64,000 nucleotides of DNA from Streptomyces neyagawaensis (GCF_023516595.1 NZ_JAMGBG010000013.1:186001-250000); one strand, 5' to 3'; shown: positions 8,012-18,751, counted from the first letter of the stretch. Program-made: numbers and translations. The notes: generated by a model not told the origin, from the sequence alone.

Positions 8012-9292
8012 ATGGCACGGGGCACGAACGGCTTCGTACAGGGGCGCACACGCCCGGCACGCGGGACGCGGGGACGGCTGACGGTCCTCGTCCTGGCGCT
8101 GCTCGGTTTCCAGTTGGCGTCGCTGGTGGCCCCGGCGTACGCCTGCGGGTGCGGGGCGATGGTGCCGGACGGGCAGCGCAGTGTGTATGTGAACCGTGAG
8201 ACGTCCGTGGTGCGCTGGGACGGCCGCGAGGAGCAGATCGTGATGCGTCTGACGGTCGCCGGGGACGCCCGGACGGCCGCGTGGATCATGCCGGTGCCGA
8301 ACCGGGCGACAGTGGAGCTGGGGGATGCGGCCCTCTTCGACCGGCTCGCCGAGGAGACGGCGCCCGAGTACCGCGAACGGGAGTACTTCTGGCCGCGGTC
8401 GAGCGACTGGCCGTTCGACAGGTTCGAGGAGGACGGCTCGGCGGGAGCGGCGCCCGGCGACGGCGCGGTGGACGTCGTCGGCCGGGAGCGGCTCGGCCCG
8501 TTCGACGTGGCCCGGCTGACCGCGACGGACTCCGGGGCCCTCGGCGACTGGCTCGACGACAACGGCTTCGCGCTGCCCGACCGCCTGGAGACCGCGCTGG
8601 AGCCGTACGTCCGCCAGAAATGGGAGTACGTGGCGATCAAGCTGGCGCCGGAGGAGGCGGCCGGGGACGTCCCGCTCGGGGGCACCCTCGACCCGCTGCA
8701 CCTCACCTTCGCCAGCGACGCTCCGGTGTACCCGATGCGGCTGTCGAAGCTCGCCACCACCCCGCAGGCCCTCGACCTGTACGTCCTCGCCGGGCACCGG
8801 ATGGAGCCGGGCTCGTCGATCGGCGGGGAGGAGCCGCAGGTCACCTTCGCGGGCCGGATCGGCGCGCCCGGCGGTCCGCTCGGCGAGCTCGCCGCCGGCG
8901 GCACGGACTTCCTGACCGCCGTCGAGCAGAACTTCCCTCAGCCGTCGCGGATCTCCGGCGATCACACGCTCCGGCGGACGGCGGCCGACGACCCCTATCG
9001 AAAGGTCATCTACGTGGACGAGATGTGGACCGTGGGCGGCATCCCCGGCTGGCTGTTCACCTTCGGGCTCGGCATCGCCGTGCTCGCGATCAAGGCGGTG
9101 GCCGTCGTGATCGTGCTCCGCCGCAACGCCCGCAAGCAGCCGCCGCTGCCCCCGATGGCGCCGGGCCCGTGGGTCCCGCCGGGCGGCCCGCACGCCGGGT
9201 ACCCGCACGGCGCGCCCGTGCCGCCGGGCGCTCCGGTGCCGCCGGGCGCTCCCACGCCGCCGACGGACCACAAGCCGGGTCCGGGCGTCTGA
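8012..9292 (+). CDS. DUF2330 membrane-anchored extracellular protein
   Basis: 426 aa. Signal peptide or anchor (LTVLVLALLGFQLASLVAPAYA) is followed at once by CGCGAMVPDG, the conserved start of DUF2330 proteins, and a large extracellular region (AAWIMPVPNRATVELG, LYVLAGHRMEPG). Near residue 345 there is one transmembrane helix, then a Pro/Gly-rich cytoplasmic tail with PPGAPVPPGAP repeats. Topology therefore is outside domain, one C-terminal helix, short inside tail. Function of the family is unknown. ATG 8012 is chosen because it begins a proper signal sequence and GGAGGGAAGG is upstream; the frame is open further upstream into the MITE. Confidence 0.8.
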   Translation: MARGTNGFVQGRTRPARGTRGRLTVLVLALLGFQLASLVAPAYACGCGAMVPDGQRSVYVNRETSVVRWDGREEQIVMRLTVAGDARTAAWIMPVPNRATVELGDAALFDRLAEETAPEYREREYFWPRSSDWPFDRFEEDGSAGAAPGDGAVDVVGRERLGPFDVARLTATDSGALGDWLDDNGFALPDRLETALEPYVRQKWEYVAIKLAPEEAAGDVPLGGTLDPLHLTFASDAPVYPMRLSKLATTPQALDLYVLAGHRMEPGSSIGGEEPQVTFAGRIGAPGGPLGELAAGGTDFLTAVEQNFPQPSRISGDHTLRRTAADDPYRKVIYVDEMWTVGGIPGWLFTFGLGIAVLAIKAVAVVIVLRRNARKQPPLPPMAPGPWVPPGGPHAGYPHGAPVPPGAPVPPGAPTPPTDHKPGPGV

Positions 9293-9316
9293 ACCTGTCC
9301 GGGCGTCTGAACCTGT
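9281..9316 (+). repeat. two 18-bp tandem repeats across the DUF2330 stop codon
   Basis: CCGGGCGTCTGAACCTGT occurs twice head to tail (9281-9298, 9299-9316) and a third partial unit follows. The gene stops in the first unit, so the duplication does not change the protein. Confidence 0.8.
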
Positions 9317-9372
9317 CCGGGCGCCCGAGTTCGAACGGCCGAAACACGCACGCGAAACGCCTGACAGCGAAG

Positions 9373-9444
9373 GGACCTGCGCCTACCATTCGTTAGCGCA
9401 ACTAGTTAGCCGATCTAACTAGCTATCGGAAAGGGCGCAGGTCC
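9373..9444 (+). promoter_or_regulatory. nested inverted repeats covering the O-methyltransferase leader and ribosome site
   Basis: Outer arms GGACCTGCGCC (9373-9383) and GGCGCAGGTCC (9434-9444) are perfect complements; the right arm touches the ATG and includes the GGCGCAGG ribosome-site region. Inside lies CTAGTTAG (9402-9409) / CTAACTAG (9415-9422), another perfect 8-bp inverted repeat with a 5-bp spacer, which looks like a MarR/TetR-type operator. As DNA it can be a repressor site; as RNA the outer stem could hide the ribosome site. Confidence 0.55.
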
Positions 9445-10116
9445 ATGAGCAGCTCGCAGACGTGGGACGACGTCGACACCTACTTCACGACCCACCTCTC
9501 CCCCGACGACGCGGCCCTGGAGGCCGCTTTGCGCGACAGCGAGGCCAACGAGCTCCCGCACATCAACGTCGCCCCCAACCAGGGCAAGCTGCTCCAGCTC
9601 CTCGCCCGCGTCCAGGGCGCCCGCCGCATCCTGGAGATCGGCACGCTCGGCGGCTACAGCACGATCTGGCTGGCCCGCGCGCTGCCCGCCGACGGCAGGC
9701 TGATCTCCCTGGAGTACAGCCCCGAGTACGCGGAGGTCGCCTGCCGCAACATCGCGCGCGCCGGGCTGGACCCCCTCGTCGAGGTACGGGTCGGCGCGGC
9801 CCTGGACTCGCTGCCCAAGCTGGCCGACGAGAACCCCGAACCGTTCGACCTGGTCTTCATCGACGCCGACAAGGCCAACAACCCGCACTACGTGGAGTGG
9901 GCGCTGCGCCTGACCCGCGCCGGCAGCCTGATCATCGTCGACAACGTCGTACGGGGCGGCCGCGTCGCCGACGCCGACAGCACCGAACCGGACGTCGTCG
10001 GCACCCGCGCCGCCATCGAACTCATCGCCACCCACCCGAAACTGGACGGCACCGCCATCCAGACCGTCGGCACCAAGGGCTACGACGGGTTCGCGCTGGC
10101 CCGGGTCGTGGACTGA
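9445..10116 (+). CDS. SAM-dependent O-methyltransferase, family 3
   Basis: 223 aa, normal length for the catechol/caffeoyl-CoA O-methyltransferase-like family. Motifs: SAM loop LEIGTLGGYSTIWLA (about residues 67-81), acidic residue of motif II in LISLEYSPEYAE, metal-binding FIDADKANN (about 141-149) and IIVDNVVRGGRVAD (about 168-181). These enzymes methylate vicinal phenolic hydroxyls with Mg2+. The natural substrate is not indicated by neighbours. Ribosome site AAAGGG. The unusual inverted repeats just upstream suggest tight, possibly ligand-responsive control. Confidence 0.88.
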   Translation: MSSSQTWDDVDTYFTTHLSPDDAALEAALRDSEANELPHINVAPNQGKLLQLLARVQGARRILEIGTLGGYSTIWLARALPADGRLISLEYSPEYAEVACRNIARAGLDPLVEVRVGAALDSLPKLADENPEPFDLVFIDADKANNPHYVEWALRLTRAGSLIIVDNVVRGGRVADADSTEPDVVGTRAAIELIATHPKLDGTAIQTVGTKGYDGFALARVVD

Positions 10117-10198
10117 GCGGACCGAGGACCGAGTGGACCGAGTGGACTGAACCGAGGACGGCGGGGCCGGGGCCGGGGCGCCGCCCTCGGGGGCGGTC

Positions 10199-10594
10199 TC
10201 AGAGCTCGTGGTAGAAGCCCACGTTCACGCTGCGCGGGCCCGTGCGGTCGACGATGACGAGCTCGCCGGAGCCGTTGTGCGGGAGCTTCGCGGTGCCGCC
10301 GTACGGCAGCGGCTGCGGCGGGTGGCCCTGGAGGACCAGGCGCACCTCGGAGGAGGGCTCGGCGTGCGTACCGCGCAGCCAGGTCACCTGCCAGGTGCCG
10401 TCGGGGCCGCAGAGGAACTCCAGGTGCACACGGGAGACGAACAGCCAGTCGTCCGGGGTCGCGAGACGGCACACCGCCCGGTCCCGGCCCACCCGGAGCA
10501 CGGCGCCCGGCTCGCTGGGCGCGTCGGCCATCTGCATGCCGGCCGTCGCCCCGGCGTCCGCCTCGGACACCGAGGCCATGGTGAGTTCGAGCAC
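10199..10594 (-). CDS. FHA-like domain protein
   Basis: 131 aa from a GTG at 10594 preceded by AGGAG at 6 nt. The middle holds RVGRDRAVCRLATPDDWLF then SRVHLEF, matching the GR...S..H core by which FHA domains bind phosphothreonine, and later GTHAEPSSEVRL and LPYGGTAKLPHN resemble the strand and Asn positions of the fold. No other domain is present. Known of the family: readers of Ser/Thr kinase signalling. It ends in convergence with the O-methyltransferase gene. Confidence 0.6.
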   Translation of the reverse strand: MLELTMASVSEADAGATAGMQMADAPSEPGAVLRVGRDRAVCRLATPDDWLFVSRVHLEFLCGPDGTWQVTWLRGTHAEPSSEVRLVLQGHPPQPLPYGGTAKLPHNGSGELVIVDRTGPRSVNVGFYHEL

Positions 10595-10712
10595 GTACCG
10601 CTCCTAACGGGTCAAACTCCGATTGTCGCTGGACACGGCGCGCTCGACGCACCGCCGCCGCATGATAAATCGCCGGATCGTCCGCTTGTGCGGGGTCCGG
10701 CACAATGGACGT

Positions 10713-11117
10713 ATGACCGAGCGAAAGCCACCGGGTGTCAGCTTCGAGTCCTTCGTCGACAAACAGATCCGCGACGCGGAGGAGCGCGGCGATTTCTCCC
10801 ACCTCCCCGGAGCGGGACGACCGCTCGACGGGGACGACACGACGTACGACGAACTGTGGTGGATCAGGCGGAAGATGGCCCGTGAGGGGCTGTCGGTGCT
10901 GCCGCCCGCGCTGGAGTTGCGCAAGGAGGCGGAGGACGCCCTTGCCGCCGCGGCACGGGCCCCGTCCGAGCGGGCCGTGCGGAAGATCATCACCGATGTG
11001 AACACGAAGATCCGCGCCATGATGTTCCGCCCGCCGCCGGGACCGCCGCTGGGTCTGAAGCCGTACGACGTCGAGGCGATCGTCGAGGAGTGGCGGGCCG
11101 CTCGGCAGAACCGCTGA
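10713..11117 (+). CDS. DUF1992 (DnaJ-homologue-type) protein
   Basis: 134 aa. The opening FESFVDKQIRDAEERGDFSHLPGAGRPL is the typical DUF1992 start, with the PGAGRPL signature and the following YDELWWIRRKMAREGL helix. The family is small, cytosolic and of unknown role; some members are called DnaJ homologue C28-like. No J-domain HPD motif is present, so co-chaperone activity should not be assumed. ATG 10713 has no clear ribosome site. Confidence 0.82.
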   Translation: MTERKPPGVSFESFVDKQIRDAEERGDFSHLPGAGRPLDGDDTTYDELWWIRRKMAREGLSVLPPALELRKEAEDALAAAARAPSERAVRKIITDVNTKIRAMMFRPPPGPPLGLKPYDVEAIVEEWRAARQNR

Positions 11118-11165
11118 CGTCATCGGGGCCCGTCATCGGGCGCGGGCAGGCGGCCGCGCACGCGG

Positions 11166-11203
11166 GAGGCCGCGTCCCCGGGCACGACCGGGGACGCGGC
11201 CTC
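11166..11203. terminator. bidirectional hairpin terminator
   Basis: Perfect 16-bp stem (GAGGCCGCGTCCCCGG and its complement) with a 6-nt loop, lying between two convergent genes, so it can serve both. Confidence 0.75.
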
Positions 11204-11231
11204 GTACAGGGGCTCCGCTTCAGGGGCGCCG

Positions 11232-11870
11232 CTACAGACGGAGCAGTCGTTCGGTCAGTTCGCGGTAGTCGCGCAGGGCCAGCCTCAGTTGCTCCGTGTC
11301 GGAGGAGGAGGCGCGCTCCTCGTCCGCCGTCTGCCAGCTGGAGCGCAGCGTGCGGCGCCGCTGATTGATCGCGTCGGTGAAGCGGGAGGCCGCCTCCTGG
11401 AGGACCTGGTCGGCCTCCTCCACAGCGGTCCGGGGCCCGTCGACGAAGCCGCCGACCGCGTGCTGCAACCGCAGACTGAGCTTGTCGGTCTCCTCGTGCG
11501 GCAGCAAATGCCCGGCGGATCCGGTGGCCCGGCCTCCCGAACGGCCCTCGGTAAGCCCTTCGGTGCGGCCCTCGACCGTGCCCTCGCCCTCATGGCCCGC
11601 CACGAGCGGTGCCCGGGTGTCCTGGGAGCCGGTGGCGCCCATGGTGTCGTTGGGGCCGGCGGTGTGGGCGGGCCCGGTCGTGTGGGTGGAACCAGTGGCA
11701 CCCATGGTGTCGTTGGGACCGGTGGTGCGGTTGGGGTCCACGGCGCCCTTGGTGATGTCGGAGCCGCTGGTTCCGGTGGCGGCCGTGGTGTAGGCGGTGC
11801 CGGTGGCCGCGGGGCGCTGCTCGCGTCGCCCTCGGGTGTTGCCGTCACCTGTCGTCGTGTTCTCGGTCAT
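11232..11870 (-). CDS. low-complexity cytosolic protein with helical C-terminal domain
   Basis: 212 aa from ATG 11870 (GGGAG upstream, 9 nt). The first about 115 residues are Thr/Gly/Asn-rich and contain a duplicated block around TAGPNDTMGATGS. The last 90 residues look helical and include LLPHEETDKLSLRLQHAV and GFVDGPRTAVEEADQVL, then a long helix with SSWQTADEE. That second motif resembles FVDSPREAVVEADRLI in the preceding gene, so the two probably act together or derive from one ancestor. The gap between them is 5 bp, an operon. Function unknown. Confidence 0.7.
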   Translation of the reverse strand: MTENTTTGDGNTRGRREQRPAATGTAYTTAATGTSGSDITKGAVDPNRTTGPNDTMGATGSTHTTGPAHTAGPNDTMGATGSQDTRAPLVAGHEGEGTVEGRTEGLTEGRSGGRATGSAGHLLPHEETDKLSLRLQHAVGGFVDGPRTAVEEADQVLQEAASRFTDAINQRRRTLRSSWQTADEERASSSDTEQLRLALRDYRELTERLLRL

Positions 11871-11875
11871 CCCCC

Positions 11876-12601
11876 TCAACTCCCCTTCGCATGACGCCTG
11901 GTCAGACCCCACGGCAGATGGTGTCGGCCGTCGGAGCGAGCGGCGGCGGTGGTCGTGTGGCGGCGGTCGTCCGCCGTACGGTCGGTTTCCGTCCCCGCCG
12001 CACGGTCGGCCCGCGTGTCGCGGCGACCGGGCGCCACCAGGTCCTCGAACAGGGCGCGGCCCTCGATCATGGCCTCGCGCAGTTCCTCGGTGCCGGCGCC
12101 CGAACGGCCGTCGGCGGCGGTGACGGTGTCCGGGGAACCGCCCTGCGCCGCACGGTGCAGCCGGCGGTAGCCGTGGACATGGTGGCCGTGGTGGACGGAG
12201 AGCGCCTCCAACTGGATCTCGTAGCGGCCCCCGTCGGGGAAGCCGCGCGCACCGGCCAGGTCGGCGATCAGCCGGTCCGCCTCGACGACCGCCTCGCGCG
12301 GCGAGTCGACGAAGCGTTCCTGGGCGGCGGCCCAGCGGGCCTCGTACCGTTCGCGCTCCGCGCTCGGCAGCGGCCGGCGCTCCAGGGAGCCGTGCCGCTT
12401 CACGCGCTCGGCGAGTTCACGGGCGGCGGCCCGCTCGTCGCCGTCATGGCGGGCCACGGTCCGGTCGTACTCGGGCCCGAAACGCCGCTTCAGCGATCCG
12501 CCGCCGTTCGAGGCGCCGCGGGCGCGCAGGGTCAGGACGGCCGCGAGAACGACCACGACCGCCACGATCACGATCAAAGCGATGATCACGCCTGTGGACA
12601 T
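11876..12601 (-). CDS. membrane-anchored protein with conserved FVDSPREAVVEAD motif
   Basis: 241 aa. N-terminal transmembrane helix (VIIALIVIVAVVVVLAAVL), then a cytoplasmic region with SLKRRFGPEYDRTV, ERYEARWAAAQERFVDSP and REAVVEADRLIADLAGARGFP. This order recurs in many actinobacterial proteins I know only as hypothetical secreted or membrane proteins. The last 60 residues are polar and low-complexity. ATG 12601 has GAAGG upstream. First gene of a two-gene unit with the following FVDGPRTAVEEAD protein. Confidence 0.75.
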   Translation of the reverse strand: MSTGVIIALIVIVAVVVVLAAVLTLRARGASNGGGSLKRRFGPEYDRTVARHDGDERAAARELAERVKRHGSLERRPLPSAERERYEARWAAAQERFVDSPREAVVEADRLIADLAGARGFPDGGRYEIQLEALSVHHGHHVHGYRRLHRAAQGGSPDTVTAADGRSGAGTEELREAMIEGRALFEDLVAPGRRDTRADRAAGTETDRTADDRRHTTTAAARSDGRHHLPWGLTRRHAKGS

Positions 12602-13075
12602 GAGTGCCTTCCAGGTTCGTCGGCCCAGGGCTTCTCGGCTCGGCGGGCCGTCTCTCGCACCGGGTTGCCCGAACCGTTTCGTTCAAACGGCGACGACGGG
12701 CCACCGGAAGGCACGACGGCACCCGGCGCGGCCCCCGGGGCGCCTGAAGTGGCCCCAGGGAGACCGTCGTTGCCCCCGGCCCGGAACAGCGCCCACCACC
12801 GCCGGTGCGAACCAGGACGGCACCCCCGCCGCTGCCGATGCCGGAGCGGACGGCTCCTGTCGACCGACTCTCGCGCAGGGCCGGCACGGCGCCCACCACC
12901 GCCGGTACGGACCAAGACGGCACCCCCGCCGCTGCCGGACCGGCACGACCCCCGCCGCTGCCGGCGCCGCAACGGACGGCTCCTGTCGACCGGCGCCCGC
13001 CCGCCCCTCGAAGCCCGCCCCCGCCGCGCGAAACCCACTCGCGTCCGCCTCCCCCGATCGCCGACAATCCCCGCC
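12602..13075. other. 474-bp intergenic region with no convincing gene
   Basis: It separates the divergent membrane-protein and GNAT genes. I see no RNA gene. The right half is occupied by the repeats listed separately; CCGACAATCCCC just before 13076 could be part of the GNAT promoter, but this is weak. Confidence 0.6.
12789..12993 (+). repeat. diverged long direct repeats, 100-bp period
   Basis: A block of about 48 bp starting GCGCCCACCACCGCCGGT recurs exactly 100 bp later (12789 and 12889) with few changes, including CACCCCCGCCGCTGCCG. A second element, CGGACGGCTCCTGTCGACCG, recurs 126 bp apart (12847 and 12973). A third partial CCCCCGCCGCTGCCG is at 12948. All frames lack coding character. 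Confidence 0.75.
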
Positions 13076-15797
<2,722 letters not shown>

Positions 15798-15952
15798 TTA
15801 CCTCATTCCTCCGGTGTTCATTCCATCGTGGGCGGTGTGACCGGTTATGGCCTGTCGAACCGCTGCGGCGCATGTCACTCCTGTGACGATCGGGAGGTTG
15901 TGTGACGACGGTTTGCATAAACTCGGGAGTCTTCGCGGGGGAGGGACCACAC

Positions 15953-17005
15953 GTGAGTGAACCGAACAGCCACATATGCCCGGAGTGCTTCGCTCCCCGG
16001 GCCATGGACGGAAGCCCGTCCTGCGGCTGTGGCCGCCGCGCCGCCGAGGCACTCCTGGAAACCCGCACGGCCGAGGCCGCGGCAGCCGAGGACTTCGACC
16101 CGCTGCGCATCCGCCCGTACGTGGAACTGGGCGACGCCGGGGACGACCACGGACAGCGGAACGACACGGGCCCCCTCAGGGACCGGGGGCACGCACGCGG
16201 CCCCGGACACGCCGAGCCCGCCGAGGCGGCGACGAAGCGGCTGGCGGCCTTCCGGGCCCCGCGCACGACCCCACCGGCCGACGACCACACCCGACCGCTC
16301 ACGGTCCCACCACCCGCTTCCTCCTCCGGCCGCTCCTCGACGCCGGCACGCCCCCGCTCCGCCGGCCGTCGCCGCCGTACGGGGCTGATCGTCGCGCTCG
16401 GGGGCACGGCGGCGGCCGGGGTGATGGCGGCGGCCGGCCTCATGAGCGGCCTGTTCTCCTACGAGGCGCCCGAGCGGAACGGGGCACTCCCGGACGACGT
16501 GCGGGCGAGCGCGCCGGACACCACGGTGGACGGCGACAAGACGCCGGTGCGGACACCCGAGGAGGCCACCGAGGGCGGGGCGCCCGCACCGGCCCCGCCG
16601 CCGGGCGGCGCCGGACGGGCGAAGCCCTCCGGGAGCCCGTCCCCCTCCCCCTCGAAGTCGTCCGCGTCACCGTCGGCGTCCCCGTCACCCAGCCCCAGCA
16701 AGGCGTCGCCCAGCGCCCGAGCCTCGGACAAGTCGACGGCCGACGACGCGAACAAGGGGGACAGTCGGCTGGAGGCCCCGAAGACGCTCCGCCTCGGCGA
16801 CAAGGACCCCGAGGTCACCGAACTCCAGCTCCGGCTGCGCCAGTTGGGCCTCTACAACGGTGACATCGACCAGAACTTCGACCGCGAGGTCGAACAGGCC
16901 GTCATCGACTACCAGACGACACGCGCCGTCTCGAAGGACGACGAGCCCGGCGTCTACGGCCTCGCGACCCGAACCCGCCTGGAAGCGGAGACCGAGGAAC
17001 CCTGA
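15953..17005 (+). CDS. membrane protein with zinc-ribbon-like N-terminus and peptidoglycan-binding domain
   Basis: 350 aa from GTG 15953 (GGAGGGA 7 nt upstream). The first 25 residues contain CPECF and SCGCGRR, a likely metal knuckle. A polar linker, one transmembrane helix (LIVALGGTAAAGVMAAAGLM, about residue 145) and a long Ser/Pro-rich wall-spanning linker follow. The C-terminal about 75 residues are a PG_binding_1 domain (LRLGDKDPEVTELQLRLRQL, LYNGDIDQNFD, VEQAVIDYQ, GLATRTRLE). So the inside end may signal and the outside end binds peptidoglycan. No catalytic domain is present. Confidence 0.82.
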   Translation: MSEPNSHICPECFAPRAMDGSPSCGCGRRAAEALLETRTAEAAAAEDFDPLRIRPYVELGDAGDDHGQRNDTGPLRDRGHARGPGHAEPAEAATKRLAAFRAPRTTPPADDHTRPLTVPPPASSSGRSSTPARPRSAGRRRRTGLIVALGGTAAAGVMAAAGLMSGLFSYEAPERNGALPDDVRASAPDTTVDGDKTPVRTPEEATEGGAPAPAPPPGGAGRAKPSGSPSPSPSKSSASPSASPSPSPSKASPSARASDKSTADDANKGDSRLEAPKTLRLGDKDPEVTELQLRLRQLGLYNGDIDQNFDREVEQAVIDYQTTRAVSKDDEPGVYGLATRTRLEAETEEP

Positions 17006-17128
17006 CCAGGTTCGCCTCAACCGGGGGACCCGCCGCCCTCCCGACACCCCGCCCGGCACGACGGCCGACCGGCAACGTCACGGTGGGCGGCAACAGTTTG
17101 CCGCACGACAGCCGACCCCCTGCGGGAC

Positions 17129-17340
17129 GAGCAGCGCTTTTCCGCAGCCGGGACGGGCAACACACAGGCTGCGGCGGGGCGTTCGGCGTCCCGAAACCGG
17201 GTCGACGAGGCCGACGCCGTCACCTCACTCGTCCTGTCCGGTGACCGCATCGGCATCCTCACCACCGACGGCACCACCGAAGGCACGGAATTCGTGAAGC
17301 AGGGCGGCCTCCACGCCAAGTGGGGTCTGCAGAACTTCAC
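17129..17340 (+). pseudogene. fragment of a beta-propeller/lectin-like repeat protein
   Basis: One frame reads DEADAVTSLVLSGDRIGILT, then TDGTT and EFVKQGGLHAKWGLQNFTF. SGDRIGxLTxDGTxxVKxGGLxAxW is the repeat unit of secreted actinobacterial repeat proteins that I know as propeller-like. Only about one unit is left, there is no start or signal, and the frame runs into unrelated sequence. The 550-bp region 17006-17557 holds nothing else I can name. Confidence 0.35.
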
Positions 17341-17557
17341 CTTCCCGCGACAAGGGCGACAAGGGCATGAACGGCTGACAGTCGCCACGCCGGTGTCCTC
17401 GACAGCGAGGGCACCGGCGTGGTGCGCCGCCCGTCACCCGGGCGGCGAGTCATCGGGACGGGTCGACGTCCGGGGCCCGGCCCGCGATGTAGGAGACTGC
17501 TCGCACGTCGTCCAGGTCCAGGCGCCAGCCCGGCGCCCTCTTGCTCAGAGGTGTCAT

Positions 17558-17899
17558 GTGCCCAGCGTGGTAAAGATCAACGTCCTCACCGTCCCCGTGG
17601 AGCAGCGCGAGGTGCTGGAGAAGCGGTTCGCCTCTCGTGCCGGGGTGGTGGAGAGTTCCGACGGGTTCGAGTGGTTCGAGCTGCTGCGCCCCGTCGACGG
17701 CACCGACAACTACCTCGTGTACACCCGGTGGCGCGACGAGGCGTCGTTCGAGGCGTGGATGGAGGGCCCGATGAAGCAGGCCCACCAGGGCGGCGGCGAC
17801 CAGCCCCCGGCCGACCGCCCCAAGCCGGCCGCGTCCGCCTCCACCGTCTGGTCCTTCGAGGTGGTCCAGCAGACGGGCCCGAAGAACACCGGAGCCTGA
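17558..17899 (+). CDS. MhuD/IsdG-type heme-degrading monooxygenase (ABM fold)
   Basis: 113 aa from GTG 17558 with AGAGG 6 nt upstream. The antibiotic-biosynthesis-monooxygenase fold is evident: VVKINVLTVP, LEKRFASRAGVVESSDGF, ELLRPVDGTDNYLVYTRW, FEAWMEGP. It aligns closely with M. tuberculosis MhuD as I remember it, and the catalytic/heme residues of that enzyme (Asn7, Trp66, His75) fall on Asn8, Trp67 and His76 here, shifted by one. Likely job: oxidative heme breakdown for iron recovery. No heme uptake genes are adjacent, so a different aromatic substrate cannot be excluded. Confidence 0.75.
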   Translation: MPSVVKINVLTVPVEQREVLEKRFASRAGVVESSDGFEWFELLRPVDGTDNYLVYTRWRDEASFEAWMEGPMKQAHQGGGDQPPADRPKPAASASTVWSFEVVQQTGPKNTGA

Positions 17900-17946
17900 C
17901 AGCCACCGCCCCGCGCCCCGCCCGGGGCGCAACGGCCACCACCGGC

Positions 17947-18090
17947 CGATGGCCCGGCGGTCGCTCCAGGCGATGGCCCGGCGGTCGCTCCAGGCGATGG
18001 CGCGACGGTCGGTCCAGGCGGTGGCCCGGCGGTCGGTCCAGGCGATGGCGCGACGGTCGCTCCAGGCGGTGGCCCGGCGGTCGCTCTAGC
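17947..18090. repeat. six 24-bp tandem repeats at the 3' end of the HAD gene
   Basis: Six consecutive 24-bp units with consensus CGATGGCCCGGCGGTCGCTC plus CAGG. Units alternate between two subtypes (GGCCCGGCGG and GGCGCGACGG; CGATGG and CGGTGG). The last, most diverged unit carries the stop codon of the minus-strand phosphatase (18086-18088). Repeats have no spacers and are not a CRISPR. Confidence 0.9.
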
Positions 18091-18751
18091 CGATGTGCAG
18101 CCGGACCAGCCCGTCGTCGCCCGTCTCGACCCGTACCGATCGCAGGTCGGGGACCACGACGTCCGGCCCGTGGGCGGCCGCGCGCGAGCCGATGCCGACG
18201 ACGCGCATGCCGGCGGCGTGGCCCGCCTGGATGCCCGCCTCGGAGTCCTCGAAGACGACGCAGTCCTCGGGGGCGATACCCAGTTCGGCGGCGCCCTTCA
18301 GGAAGCCCTCGGGGTCGGGCTTGCTCGCGCCGACGGACTCGGCGGTGACCCGGACGCCGGGCAGGGTCAGTCCGGCGGCGGTCATCCGCGCGGTGGAGAG
18401 GGGAACGTTCGCGGAGGTCACCAGTGCGTGCGGCACTCCGTCGGCGGTGAGGGAGGCGAGGAACTCCGGCGCGCCGGGGATCGGGACGACCCCGTCCACG
18501 TCGGCCGTCTCCTCCTCCAGCATCCGCGCGTTGTCCGCGTAGTTCTGCTCCATGGGCCGGTCCGGCAGGAGTACGGCCATCGTGGCGTACCCCTGGCGTC
18601 CGTGGACCACCCGCATGACCTCGGTGCCGTCGAGCCCGTTCCGCTCGGCCCAGCGCCGCCAGACCCGCTCGACCGCGGCGTCCGAGTTGACGAGGGTGCC
18701 GTCCATGTCGAGCAGGAAGGCGCGGGCGGTCAGAACGGTCGTGGCCGGCAT
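18086..18751 (-). CDS. HAD-IA family sugar-phosphatase-like hydrolase
   Basis: 221 aa. All four HAD motifs are seen: DMDGTLVNS (nucleophile and acid Asp), TSAN (motif II), GASKPDPEG (Lys motif) and FEDSEAGI (metal Asp pair). The cap between motif I and II is the small helical type of beta-phosphoglucomutase-like phosphatases. Likely substrate: a sugar or polyol phosphate (GPP/YfbT-like), not resolved. ATG 18751 has GGAG 8 nt upstream. It sits downstream of the manganese exporter on the same strand, 167 bp away. Confidence 0.88.
   Translation of the reverse strand: MPATTVLTARAFLLDMDGTLVNSDAAVERVWRRWAERNGLDGTEVMRVVHGRQGYATMAVLLPDRPMEQNYADNARMLEEETADVDGVVPIPGAPEFLASLTADGVPHALVTSANVPLSTARMTAAGLTLPGVRVTAESVGASKPDPEGFLKGAAELGIAPEDCVVFEDSEAGIQAGHAAGMRVVGIGSRAAAHGPDVVVPDLRSVRVETGDDGLVRLHIG

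Noticed and set aside
1226..10116. P450, O-methyltransferase and exporters read as a natural-product cluster
   Set aside because: No core synthase, the genes are scattered with terminators between, and the P450 belongs to the steroid CYP125 type.
17947..18090. Tandem repeats as a CRISPR array
   Set aside because: Units abut without spacers and no cas genes are in the window.
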